From: Sphingobacterium sp. GVS05A
GTDB lineage: Bacteria; Bacteroidota; Bacteroidia; Sphingobacteriales; Sphingobacteriaceae
DNA: 64,000 bases
NCBI RefSeq assembly: GCF_019969845.1
Contig: NZ_JAHXYR010000003.1
Location: 434,001-498,000 of the forward strand
Direction: 5' to 3'
Shown: one piece after another, positions 56,849-64,000 of the stretch
How the letters are laid out: every line of letters begins with the position of its first letter
Position numbering within the stretch: position 1 is the stretch's first letter
Notes under the pieces: model-generated
The model's database searches: none
Told to the model about the DNA's origin: nothing
Seen by the model: only the letters and a program-made list of their open reading frames with translations
Program-made: the position numbers and the translations under genes

Positions 56849-58351
56849 ATGGGAAAGAATATGAAAATCAATATCATCATGGTCATGATCTTCCTATGTG
56901 GGGGGATGTTGACCTTAAATGCCAAAGAATATAATGCCTCTCTGTTTGGCATCAAATCGAATGGAACAACACTCAATACAACGTCCATTCAACGGGCGAT
57001 CGATTTTATTCACGAGCAAGGTGGTGGAACCTTACGGTTTTATGTGGGACGCTATCTTACCGGTACACTTGTCATGAAAGAAAATGTACATATCCAATTG
57101 GAAGAAGGAGCTATATTGGTGGGCTCAACCAATATTTACGATTATAATATTGATGTGCCCAATTGTGCATTGATCTATGCCAATGGAGCGAATAATGTGA
57201 CGATAAAAGGCAAAGGTGTCATCGATGGGCAAGGCCGGGAGGTCGCCTATACTCTGTTGGCACAGATTCAGAGTGGTGTGCTGAAAGACCCGCTGGATTA
57301 TGATCGTCCACGGAATAGAAGACCAAAAGCGATTTATATGCGGTCTTGTGAAAATGTGCGTATTCATGGTATCACGATCCGAAATTCAGCCGATTGGGTG
57401 CAGGTTTATGATCAATGTGTCAATACGGTTGTTGACAGCATTACAGTTGACAGCAAAGCTTTTTGGAATAATGACGGTATCGATATTGTAGACTGCCGAA
57501 ATTTTAAGTTGTTGAATTCATTTATCGATGCATCGGATGATGCCATCTGCCTAAAATCTCACGATGCTGCCAAGATCTGTGAAGACGTAGAAATCCGAAA
57601 CTGTACGGCACGTTCTAGTGCTAATGGAATCAAATTTGGAACTGTATCTGCTGGGGGCTATAAGAATATAAAGATCATTAATAACAAGGTATATGACACC
57701 TTTCGTTCGGCATTGACAATTGCCACGCCCGATGGAGGACTTGTGGAAGATATTTTTGTCGACAGCCTTTCTGCATTTAATACCGGAAATCCCTTTTACC
57801 TGCGTATTGGCGCACGTTGGAATAAGGGAAGAACAGGGGCTATCAATAATATTCTGATTCAGAATGTAAAGGTGGAAGTCGCAAAAGATAAACCGGATAG
57901 CGGCTATCCTTATGAGGGGCCTATTGAGGATAATCCGAGAAATACCTCCCCATCAAGTATTGTCGGGCTAAAAGATGCACCCATTCGCAATGTGACATTC
58001 CGTAATATAGAAATCACTTATCCGGGGGGAGCAAATCCAAATTATGCCTATCGGGGGACAAGTAAAGCTGAACTGGACAGTATTCCGGAGATGGAGGCAG
58101 CTTATCCGGAGTTTTCGCAATTTAAAGAACTTCCAGCATGGGGATTCTATGTGCGGCATGCGGAAAATATACATTTTGACCGGGTGGTGTTGAAATTAAA
58201 AGAGAAGGAGTATAGACCTATGCTGGTCTTTGATGATGTAAATGGTTATTCACTGTCACAGGTGAAGCAGTCAGGGGCAAAGGGTAAGAAGGAGCTCGTT
58301 GCAGTGGATTCCAAAAAGATAAAACCCCGAGCTGATTCTATAATCCGCTAA
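56849..58351 (+). CDS. GH28 family glycoside hydrolase, second full-length copy
   Basis: About 500 residues, exported (KINIIMVMIFLCGGMLTLNA), then YNASLFGIKSNGTTLNTTSIQRAIDFIHEQGG. Catalytic segments are intact: FWNNDGIDIVDC and ASDDAICLKSHD, followed by RSSANGIKFGTVSAGGYKN. It resembles the GH28 at 54627 along its whole length (for example both carry the NPRN/MPRN-SP..SI-GL.D block and YRGT..L..IPEM...YPEFSQFKELPAWG), consistent with tandem duplication. Start choice: ATG at 56849 or 56861; an ATG at 56831 would overlap the preceding gene by 17 bases. Confidence 0.88.
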   Translation: MGKNMKINIIMVMIFLCGGMLTLNAKEYNASLFGIKSNGTTLNTTSIQRAIDFIHEQGGGTLRFYVGRYLTGTLVMKENVHIQLEEGAILVGSTNIYDYNIDVPNCALIYANGANNVTIKGKGVIDGQGREVAYTLLAQIQSGVLKDPLDYDRPRNRRPKAIYMRSCENVRIHGITIRNSADWVQVYDQCVNTVVDSITVDSKAFWNNDGIDIVDCRNFKLLNSFIDASDDAICLKSHDAAKICEDVEIRNCTARSSANGIKFGTVSAGGYKNIKIINNKVYDTFRSALTIATPDGGLVEDIFVDSLSAFNTGNPFYLRIGARWNKGRTGAINNILIQNVKVEVAKDKPDSGYPYEGPIEDNPRNTSPSSIVGLKDAPIRNVTFRNIEITYPGGANPNYAYRGTSKAELDSIPEMEAAYPEFSQFKELPAWGFYVRHAENIHFDRVVLKLKEKEYRPMLVFDDVNGYSLSQVKQSGAKGKKELVAVDSKKIKPRADSIIR

Positions 58352-58359
58352 AAAGAAAT

Positions 58360-60210
58360 ATGATGCGATGCTATTGGGTACTGATTTTTTTATTGTCAAT
58401 GAAAAGAGTCTCCGCGCAGAATACAGCGCAAGATTCCGTATATGTCTATGCACATTATACCAAAAAGGAGGTCTACATCCCAATGCGGGACGGGGTCAAG
58501 CTCTATACGGCCATTTATATGCCAAAGGATACCTCGATAAGCTATCCGATTTTGATGACACGTACGCCATATAGCATCGCGCCCTATGGTGAGCAGTCCT
58601 TTCGCATCCCAATTGGTCCCAGTATGGAGTTTGCAAAAGAAAAATTCATCTTTGTATACCAAGATGTGCGGGGTAAATATAAATCTGAGGGAGATTTTGT
58701 TGCAAATGGGCCCTATACCGTCAAAGGTAGTCCAGCACAGACCAATGAATCCACGGATACGTACGATAGCATTGACTGGCTCGTCAGACAGTTGAAGTCC
58801 AATGGGAAAGTGGGTGTTTGGGGCATTTCTTCTCCAGGAATGTATGCTTCCATGTCATTGATTGATTCGCATCCCGCATTGGCGGCCGTCTCTCCGCAAG
58901 CGCCCGTGACCGATTGGTTTCTTGGAGATGATCGGCATCACAATGGTGCTTTTATGTTGATGGGGAGTTTTTCCTTCCTTTCCTCTTTCGGAAAGAAACG
59001 AGATTCCATCGGGATCAGAGGACCAGCAGGTTTTTCGGGTTATGGAACAGACAATGCCTATTCATTTTTTCTCAAAGCTGGAGCGCTCAAAAATCTGAAT
59101 ACGCGTTTTTTGAAGGGCGAGAGTATATTGTGGAATGACATGATGACCAATGCCGATTACAACGACTATTGGCAAGACCGGGCTTATTTGCCTCATATCC
59201 GTGAAGTAAAACCACAGGTCCTTGTGGTCGGAGGTTGGTTTGATCAGGAGGATTTATATGGTCCACTGAAAACATATGCGGCTTTACGGAAAATAGCACC
59301 AGATCGTGTCAAACTGGTGATGGGCCCCTGGTATCACGGCTCCTGGACCAAGGGTACGGGTCGGAATTTGGATAGCCTGGACTTTGGCCAGAATACGGCC
59401 GTTTATTACCGCAGGGAAATCGAACTACCCTTTTTTGTCAACCACCTTAAAGCAAAAGGAAAAGATACGCTCGCTGCAGCTACCATATTTGTGACTGGTG
59501 AGAACAAATGGTCCACGCACGAGACTTGGCCTACTGTCAGTACCAAGTTACAACCGCTATTTTTTACGCCGGAGATGAAATTGAGTTTTCAGCAAGCTGC
59601 GAAGACACCTTCGTCTTACGTATCCTATGATTCAGATCCCAATAAACCTGTTCCCTATACACGAGAGAAAACGGTTTTAAGGGGATATAAATATATGTAT
59701 GAAGATCAATATTTCGCTGGACAGCGACCGGATGTACTGGTTTTCGAAAGCGATGTTTTGGCCGAAGACCTTAAATTAATGGGTAATATACAGGCAAACT
59801 TGTTTGTCAGTAGCAGCGGTACGGACGCTGATTTTGTTGTTAAATTAATTGATGTGCATCCGCATGCAAAAGGCGATAAGCTTTCCGATTGTCAATGTCT
59901 GATTCGTGCCGAGGTGATGCGGGCCAAGTATAGAGAAAGTTTTTCCCGTCCGGAGCCGATGAAACCCAACCGGATTCACGAAATTCGCTTTGATATGCAG
60001 GATGCAGCACATGTGTTCAAAAAAGGGCACAAGATTATGGTGCAGGTGCAGAGCTCCTGGTTTCCGTTGGTGGATCGAAATCCACAGCAGTTTATGAATA
60101 TTTATGAAACATCGGATGCCGACTTCAAAAAGCAGGAACAACGGATTTATTGTCAGGGTAAATATGCATCCTTTATTTTATTACCGATTGTTAATTCTCA
60201 TGAAAACTAA
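58360..60210 (+). CDS. Secreted CocE/NonD (S15-like) alpha/beta hydrolase
   Basis: Exported hydrolase of 616 residues (signal MMRCYWVLIFLLSMKRVSA). YIPMRDGVKLYTAIYMPKD and MTRTPYS begin the S15/CocE fold. The nucleophile is Ser157 in VWGISSPGMYASM, where the family more often has S-Y. The acid is the Asp of GGWFDQEDLYG and the base the His of GPWYHGSW. A C-terminal jelly-roll domain (LFVSSSGTDADFVVKLIDVHP, IMVQVQSSWFPLVDRNPQ) completes the family. Reported members include cocaine esterase, acylases and X-Pro dipeptidyl peptidases, so the reaction could be ester or amide cleavage. In this locus a glycan deesterification is conceivable but unproven. Confidence 0.87.
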   Translation: MMRCYWVLIFLLSMKRVSAQNTAQDSVYVYAHYTKKEVYIPMRDGVKLYTAIYMPKDTSISYPILMTRTPYSIAPYGEQSFRIPIGPSMEFAKEKFIFVYQDVRGKYKSEGDFVANGPYTVKGSPAQTNESTDTYDSIDWLVRQLKSNGKVGVWGISSPGMYASMSLIDSHPALAAVSPQAPVTDWFLGDDRHHNGAFMLMGSFSFLSSFGKKRDSIGIRGPAGFSGYGTDNAYSFFLKAGALKNLNTRFLKGESILWNDMMTNADYNDYWQDRAYLPHIREVKPQVLVVGGWFDQEDLYGPLKTYAALRKIAPDRVKLVMGPWYHGSWTKGTGRNLDSLDFGQNTAVYYRREIELPFFVNHLKAKGKDTLAAATIFVTGENKWSTHETWPTVSTKLQPLFFTPEMKLSFQQAAKTPSSYVSYDSDPNKPVPYTREKTVLRGYKYMYEDQYFAGQRPDVLVFESDVLAEDLKLMGNIQANLFVSSSGTDADFVVKLIDVHPHAKGDKLSDCQCLIRAEVMRAKYRESFSRPEPMKPNRIHEIRFDMQDAAHVFKKGHKIMVQVQSSWFPLVDRNPQQFMNIYETSDADFKKQEQRIYCQGKYASFILLPIVNSHEN

Positions 60211-61474
60211 GATTTTTTATTTGTTTATTCTTTTGCTCAGTGGCATCTTCTCGCTCCGGGCACAGGTCGACTATGCGCGGTCCGTTGTAAAAACTTTAGC
60301 CTCCAAGGCTTATGCTGGAAGGGGTTATGTATTTGACGGTGACCGAAAGGCAGCAGCTTTTATTGCTACTGAATATCGAAAAAATGGGCTTTTACCTCTG
60401 GGGGCGGATTATTATCAACCTTTTTCCATGCCCGCAAATGTTTTTCCGAAAGACGTAAAAATAGTGGTGGATGGCCGAAAACTCAAGCTGGGCGAGCAGG
60501 CACTGATTGAGGCCGCAAGTCCTTCCGTCAATGGTAAATTTATGCTGACCGAAATTACGGTTCCTACAGATCCCGTCGCTTTGGATCAGTTGATTCAAAA
60601 CCCGCTATTCAAGGATAAATTTCTGGTCGTAGATGAGCGTGCCGCCTTAGCAACGATGAAGGCCGACCAGTTACGGATGACCTTGCTGCGCCTTGCATCC
60701 GGGGGGTACTATAAAGGAATTTTGGTGCAGACCGAACAGAAATTGCTTTGGCGCGGTGCTACAAACCAACTTAATCGACCAATTGTCTATGTGAAAAACA
60801 ACAGTGTTATCCCAATGAAGGGAAAGGTTATACAGCTCAAGGTACATGCGGTTTTTCAAGAAAATTACCTGACCAATAATGTCTGTGGGATGATAAAGGG
60901 TACGAGTAAATCCGATTCTTTGATTGTGATCACAGCACATTATGATCATGTTGGTGCCATCGGTAAACGTGTGGTATTTACAGGCGCCAATGATAATGCC
61001 AGTGGTACGGCCCTACTTTTATATCTGGCGACCTACTATCGGCAGCATCCACCAAAATATAATACCGTATTCCTAGCTTTTTCAGGCGAAGAAAGCGGTT
61101 TGCTTGGTTCCACTTTTTTTGCGAATAATCCACTCGTCGATCTGCGGAAAATTAAGTTTTTACTCAATTTTGATATGGCCGGAACAGGGGACGATGGAAT
61201 TCAGGTCGTCAATGGTACGATCTTTAAAGACCAATTTGAACGCTTGGTCGCCATTAATAAGGAGAAAAAGTATCTACCTGAAGTCAAAGTGCGTGGTCCA
61301 ATGAACCGAAGTGACCACTATCCTTTTTATGCGAAAGGAGTTCCATCATTTTTTATCTATACACTAGGGGGCATCGCTGCCTATCATGATATTTATGATC
61401 GCTATGAAACATTACCTTTTACGCGATTTGATGAGTATGTGCGGTTGATGATTGACTTTATCAAAACCATATAG
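60200..61474 (+). CDS. Secreted M28 family metallopeptidase
   Basis: Di-zinc aminopeptidase-type enzyme, 424 residues from the ATG at 60200 (MKTKIFYLFILLLSGIFSLRA signal). The start overlaps the hydrolase end by 11 bases; an earlier in-frame ATG at 60104 is rejected because the signal peptide starts here. Zinc and catalytic motifs are all present: TAHYDHVGA, GANDNASGTALLLYLA, AFSGEESGLLGS, LNFDMAGTG and, near the end, AAYHDIYDRYET. Between signal and catalytic domain is a PA-like insert (about 80-210). A peptidase in a pectin locus may process glycoproteins such as extensin or arabinogalactan proteins, or simply be a passenger. Confidence 0.87.
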   Translation: MKTKIFYLFILLLSGIFSLRAQVDYARSVVKTLASKAYAGRGYVFDGDRKAAAFIATEYRKNGLLPLGADYYQPFSMPANVFPKDVKIVVDGRKLKLGEQALIEAASPSVNGKFMLTEITVPTDPVALDQLIQNPLFKDKFLVVDERAALATMKADQLRMTLLRLASGGYYKGILVQTEQKLLWRGATNQLNRPIVYVKNNSVIPMKGKVIQLKVHAVFQENYLTNNVCGMIKGTSKSDSLIVITAHYDHVGAIGKRVVFTGANDNASGTALLLYLATYYRQHPPKYNTVFLAFSGEESGLLGSTFFANNPLVDLRKIKFLLNFDMAGTGDDGIQVVNGTIFKDQFERLVAINKEKKYLPEVKVRGPMNRSDHYPFYAKGVPSFFIYTLGGIAAYHDIYDRYETLPFTRFDEYVRLMIDFIKTI

Positions 61475-61524
61475 TCCGTTATGGACCGCAATGATCCTTT
61501 TGCCCGGTAACTAAATGCCCTGTT

Positions 61525-63642
61525 ATGACACAATACCCTAATTATTTTAGATCCATCCGTATCGCATTTGTCTATTGTTTGCTGAGTTTGATTACTGTGG
61601 CTGCCTATGCGCAATTGGAGGTGTTTGTCGCCATGAACGGTGATGATAAATCCACAGGCGGTATGGATCGTCCGGTAGCAAGCCTGGAGCGCGCAATCGC
61701 GTTGCTTCGAGAGTGGAGAACTATGGATCATGAGGGGATGGCAATTATACAGGTACGGGAGGGAACATACGCTTTTGTACATGGAATTTCACTGGACAGC
61801 AAGGATAATAACACCCTGATTCAGGCCTATGGTAAAGAATCCGTCACTTTTAAAGGTTCAGTGGATTTGGCTCCGACAGCTTTGAACAAGCTACGTGAAA
61901 GCGATGGTATCAGTTATTACGAGATAAATCTGCTGCAACATGAAGTAAGGGATCTGGGTAAATTGCGTAACGTTGGTTTCTCCCGTGCAAGTGGCAATGC
62001 CACGGGTGAGTTGTTTGTCAATGGCACAGCCTTCCATCTAGCGCGTTGGCCCAATCATGGGATGGTTGCCATGGGTAAGGTTATCGATGCGGGTTCTATT
62101 CCACGAAATAAAGATCTGAATCATCGGGGTGGAATTTTTCGGTATAAGGATCCGCGCATTGATCGGTGGGCACAAGAGGAGGACCCTTGGGTTGCCGGTT
62201 ATTTCAAATGGGGATATGCTGATGATATGGTTCGTGTGAAAAGTATTGACCGGGAGAAACGGACCATTACAACGCGTGAACCGACCCTATATGGCTTTGA
62301 TTACAAGAAAAAATATAGACAATGGTATGGTGTCAACCTATTGGCCGAACTGGATACTGTGGGTGAATTTTATGTAGATAGAAAACTGGGCAGACTCTCA
62401 TTTGCGCAGGATAAGCCAATTACAAAATTGAGTTATTCCGTGTTGGATGAACCTTTTTTTAGTCTGACCGGAGCTAAATTTGTACAAATCAAAGGTATTC
62501 AATTTGAAGAATCCAGGGGAATGGGGATTTATATGCGCGATACGAAACAGGTGCTCATCGAAGACTGTACATTCCGTAATTTAGGCAGTTTGGGTATTGC
62601 TGTCGGATTTGGAATCAAGCCCTTTGAACAGATGCAGCATGAGGGTTCAGGAGAACCACAAGATAACAGTATTGGTGACCTTCATCAACATATCTATAGT
62701 CATCCCACATTTGATCATCAGGGTGGAGAGTCCAATGTGATCCGTCGGTGTCATTTTTATCGCTTGGGCGCAGGTGGTGTTTCCTTATCAGGTGGAAATC
62801 GTTTGGAACTCAGCAAAGGTAACAATCGCATTGAACATTGCGTTTTCTCGGATTTGAATCGTCTGGAAAAATCCTATCGCCCAGCAATTGCGCTCTACGG
62901 AGTAGGGAATGTGGTCAAAAATTGTGAGATCGCAGATTTGCCAAGTATGGCCATTCTTATCCACGGCAATGCACACACAATTGAATACAATTACATCCAT
63001 CATGTGGCACAGGAAGTTGACGATCAAGGAGCGATTTATATTGGACGGGATCCTTCGGAGCGAAATAATCTCATCCAGTATAATTTGCTGGCAAACATCC
63101 CGAAAAAACTAAGAACTTCAGGAATATATCACGACGATGCTTCCAGTGGAACAAAAGTCGTTGGGAATATTTTTGTGAATGCGGGTGAGCGATCTGTATT
63201 TATCGGGGGCGGATCGGATAACTGGTATGTCAATAACTTATTTGTTGCTGCGGGAAGGTGGGCCGTCCGTGTGGATAATCGTTTGGAAAACTGGTTGAAG
63301 AAGCTCAACCTATACGGATCGGGCAATCTGTTTTATGATCGCTTGGTCGGTGTACGTTATCTGATGGATCCCTATCGTAGTGCCTATCCAGAACTGGCCT
63401 TACAATTCGATCGTAGTGGGAGACCAAGTGGAAATGTTTTTCAGGATAACCGCTTTTATAATTGCAAACGGACCTTAAAAGGAAAAAGGAAATGGTTGGC
63501 CTGGGATCAAAGTAATGCGGCGAAATATCTGCCTAGTCTAGAGCAAGATTACCAGAGGATGAATTTAAGTGATTTAAAGAAAGCTTTGGGAAGTCAAGCG
63601 ATGCAGCAGCATATTCCAATGGATCATATTGGGCCACAATAG
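61525..63642 (+). CDS. Secreted parallel beta-helix protein, GH141-like
   Basis: Exported 705-residue right-handed beta-helix protein (signal ending AAYA-QLEV). The opening EVFVAMNGDDKSTGGMDRPVASLERAI, the ELFVNGTAFHLARWPNHGM segment and the Gly/Asn-rich helix turns (for example VLIEDCTFRNLGSLGIAV, NNRIEHCVFSDL, HTIEYNYIHHVAQEVDDQGAIYIG) resemble GH141 enzymes such as those in rhamnogalacturonan-II loci, some acting as alpha-L-fucosidases or xylanases. Catalytic residues could not be fixed by eye, so a lyase or unassigned beta-helix enzyme remains possible. Last gene of the PUL before a terminator. Confidence 0.72.
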   Translation: MTQYPNYFRSIRIAFVYCLLSLITVAAYAQLEVFVAMNGDDKSTGGMDRPVASLERAIALLREWRTMDHEGMAIIQVREGTYAFVHGISLDSKDNNTLIQAYGKESVTFKGSVDLAPTALNKLRESDGISYYEINLLQHEVRDLGKLRNVGFSRASGNATGELFVNGTAFHLARWPNHGMVAMGKVIDAGSIPRNKDLNHRGGIFRYKDPRIDRWAQEEDPWVAGYFKWGYADDMVRVKSIDREKRTITTREPTLYGFDYKKKYRQWYGVNLLAELDTVGEFYVDRKLGRLSFAQDKPITKLSYSVLDEPFFSLTGAKFVQIKGIQFEESRGMGIYMRDTKQVLIEDCTFRNLGSLGIAVGFGIKPFEQMQHEGSGEPQDNSIGDLHQHIYSHPTFDHQGGESNVIRRCHFYRLGAGGVSLSGGNRLELSKGNNRIEHCVFSDLNRLEKSYRPAIALYGVGNVVKNCEIADLPSMAILIHGNAHTIEYNYIHHVAQEVDDQGAIYIGRDPSERNNLIQYNLLANIPKKLRTSGIYHDDASSGTKVVGNIFVNAGERSVFIGGGSDNWYVNNLFVAAGRWAVRVDNRLENWLKKLNLYGSGNLFYDRLVGVRYLMDPYRSAYPELALQFDRSGRPSGNVFQDNRFYNCKRTLKGKRKWLAWDQSNAAKYLPSLEQDYQRMNLSDLKKALGSQAMQQHIPMDHIGPQ

Positions 63643-63879
63643 CGATAGCGCGCTAACTGTTTGTGAAATAAACGAATTCCTTATCAGGACAGTTGGGATT
63701 GCACTTGGCCGTCAAGAGGAATAGATCTTGCCGGAGAGGCTTAAAAATTGCGCAAGATGAGTGTATTTCTAGCGGTAAAAACGGATGTGTTAAAGGACAA
63801 ATGGGATTGAAACCAATGTATTGATACTTAGAAAAAGATCGAAAAGAACTATCGATATCTGCTGGGGGGTACTTTAAGG

Positions 63880-63915
63880 AAAAACGGAAGCTAATGATAC
63901 TAGATTCCGTTTTTT
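63880..63915. terminator. Bidirectional terminator between PUL 2 and a convergent gene
   Basis: AAAAACGGAA and TTCCGTTTTTT form a 10-bp stem, with an inner CTA/TAG pairing and T-runs in both directions. It lies between convergent stops at 63642 and 63920. The 237 bases of 63643-63879 hold no ORF or motif that I recognise. Confidence 0.78.
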
Positions 63916-63919
63916 GTTA

Positions 63920-64000
63920 TTATTTCATTTTTTCGGTTTGCTTTCTTATCCAGTCGAACCATTCATTTTTTTGATCGGGATGCGTCCAATGTCCGGTTTC
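63920..64000 (-). CDS. C-terminal 26 residues of an unidentified protein (truncated by window edge)
   Basis: On the minus strand the frame entering at 64000 reads ETGHWTHPDQKNEWFDWI then RKQTEKMK and stops at 63920-63922. The clustered GHWTHPDQ...WFDWI pattern is reminiscent of the end of alpha/beta hydrolases, where the catalytic histidine is followed by a terminal helix, but this is too short to assign. The adjacent bidirectional terminator supports a genuine gene end. Confidence 0.55.
   Translation of the reverse strand, partial: ETGHWTHPDQKNEWFDWIRKQTEKMK

Noticed and set aside
60104..60199. Earlier start of the M28 peptidase inside the CocE/S15 gene
   Set aside because: The signal peptide begins at 60200; the extra 32 residues would hide it and overlap the upstream gene by over 100 bases.

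Overview
The window looks like a chromosomal segment of a Bacteroidota bacterium of the Sphingobacteriaceae type (Sphingobacterium/Pedobacter-like). The evidence is two SusC/SusD pairs, promoters of the TTTG / TAnnTTTG type, few Shine-Dalgarno sequences, an atpD-atpC pair standing apart from the rest of the ATP synthase genes, and S9D and DUF2911 proteins. I saw no phage, insertion sequence, CRISPR array, tRNA or rRNA.

Layout. (1) 1-1469, minus strand: a class Ib ribonucleotide reductase operon, nrdH-like, nrdI, nrdE (nrdE runs off the left edge). (2) 1827-4229: a secreted S9D-type serine peptidase. (3) 4655-16948, plus strand: an AraC regulator, then susC, susD, a lipoprotein arylsulfotransferase, a GH130 mannosylglucose phosphorylase, a secreted endonuclease/exonuclease/phosphatase-fold protein and a sodium:solute symporter. 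This is a compact polysaccharide-utilisation-type locus (PUL 1) of unusual composition. (4) 17059-32520, minus strand: a DUF2911 protein, then a nearly complete branched-chain amino acid set read as ilvE-ilvD-ilvB-ilvN-dinB-ilvC-leuC-leuD-ABC ATPase-leuB-leuA and ilvA. Two apparent strangers, a DinB-fold protein and a two-NBD ATPase, sit inside it. (5) 32917-34777, minus: atpD-atpC. (6) 35144-38529, minus: a membrane coiled-coil protein of unknown function, and a cNMP/CBS/DUF294 protein translationally coupled to a DnaQ-like exonuclease. (7) 38681-63642, plus: L-rhamnose uptake and catabolism (RhaT, bifunctional RhaD, RhaI, RhaB), running into a second PUL (susC, susD, PhyH dioxygenase, sugar isomerase/epimerase, GH106, GH28, a truncated GH28, GH28, CocE/S15 hydrolase, M28 peptidase, GH141-like beta-helix protein). 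(8) A bidirectional terminator and the last 26 residues of a minus-strand gene end the window.

How it fits together. In PUL 2, GH106 (alpha-L-rhamnosidase) and GH28 enzymes should release L-rhamnose and galacturonate from rhamnogalacturonan-type pectin. The adjacent RhaT/RhaI/RhaB/RhaD set would import rhamnose and convert it to DHAP and lactate, so backbone attack and monosaccharide use are encoded side by side. PUL 1 lacks an obvious endo-glycanase. Its phosphorylase would act in the cytoplasm on a mannosyl-glucose disaccharide, possibly brought in by the symporter.

The most notable unexplained structure is a family of degenerate 7-bp-periodic tracts. They lie in several gaps between co-directional minus-strand genes (leuB/ABC, leuC/leuD, ilvB/ilvD, atpD/atpC), and in two places appear as opposed arms. 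Long perfect inverted repeats are also frequent between genes, including a 22-bp stem between ilvC and leuC and hairpins just after both susD genes. Function assignments rest on motifs read from the translations; no database search was run.
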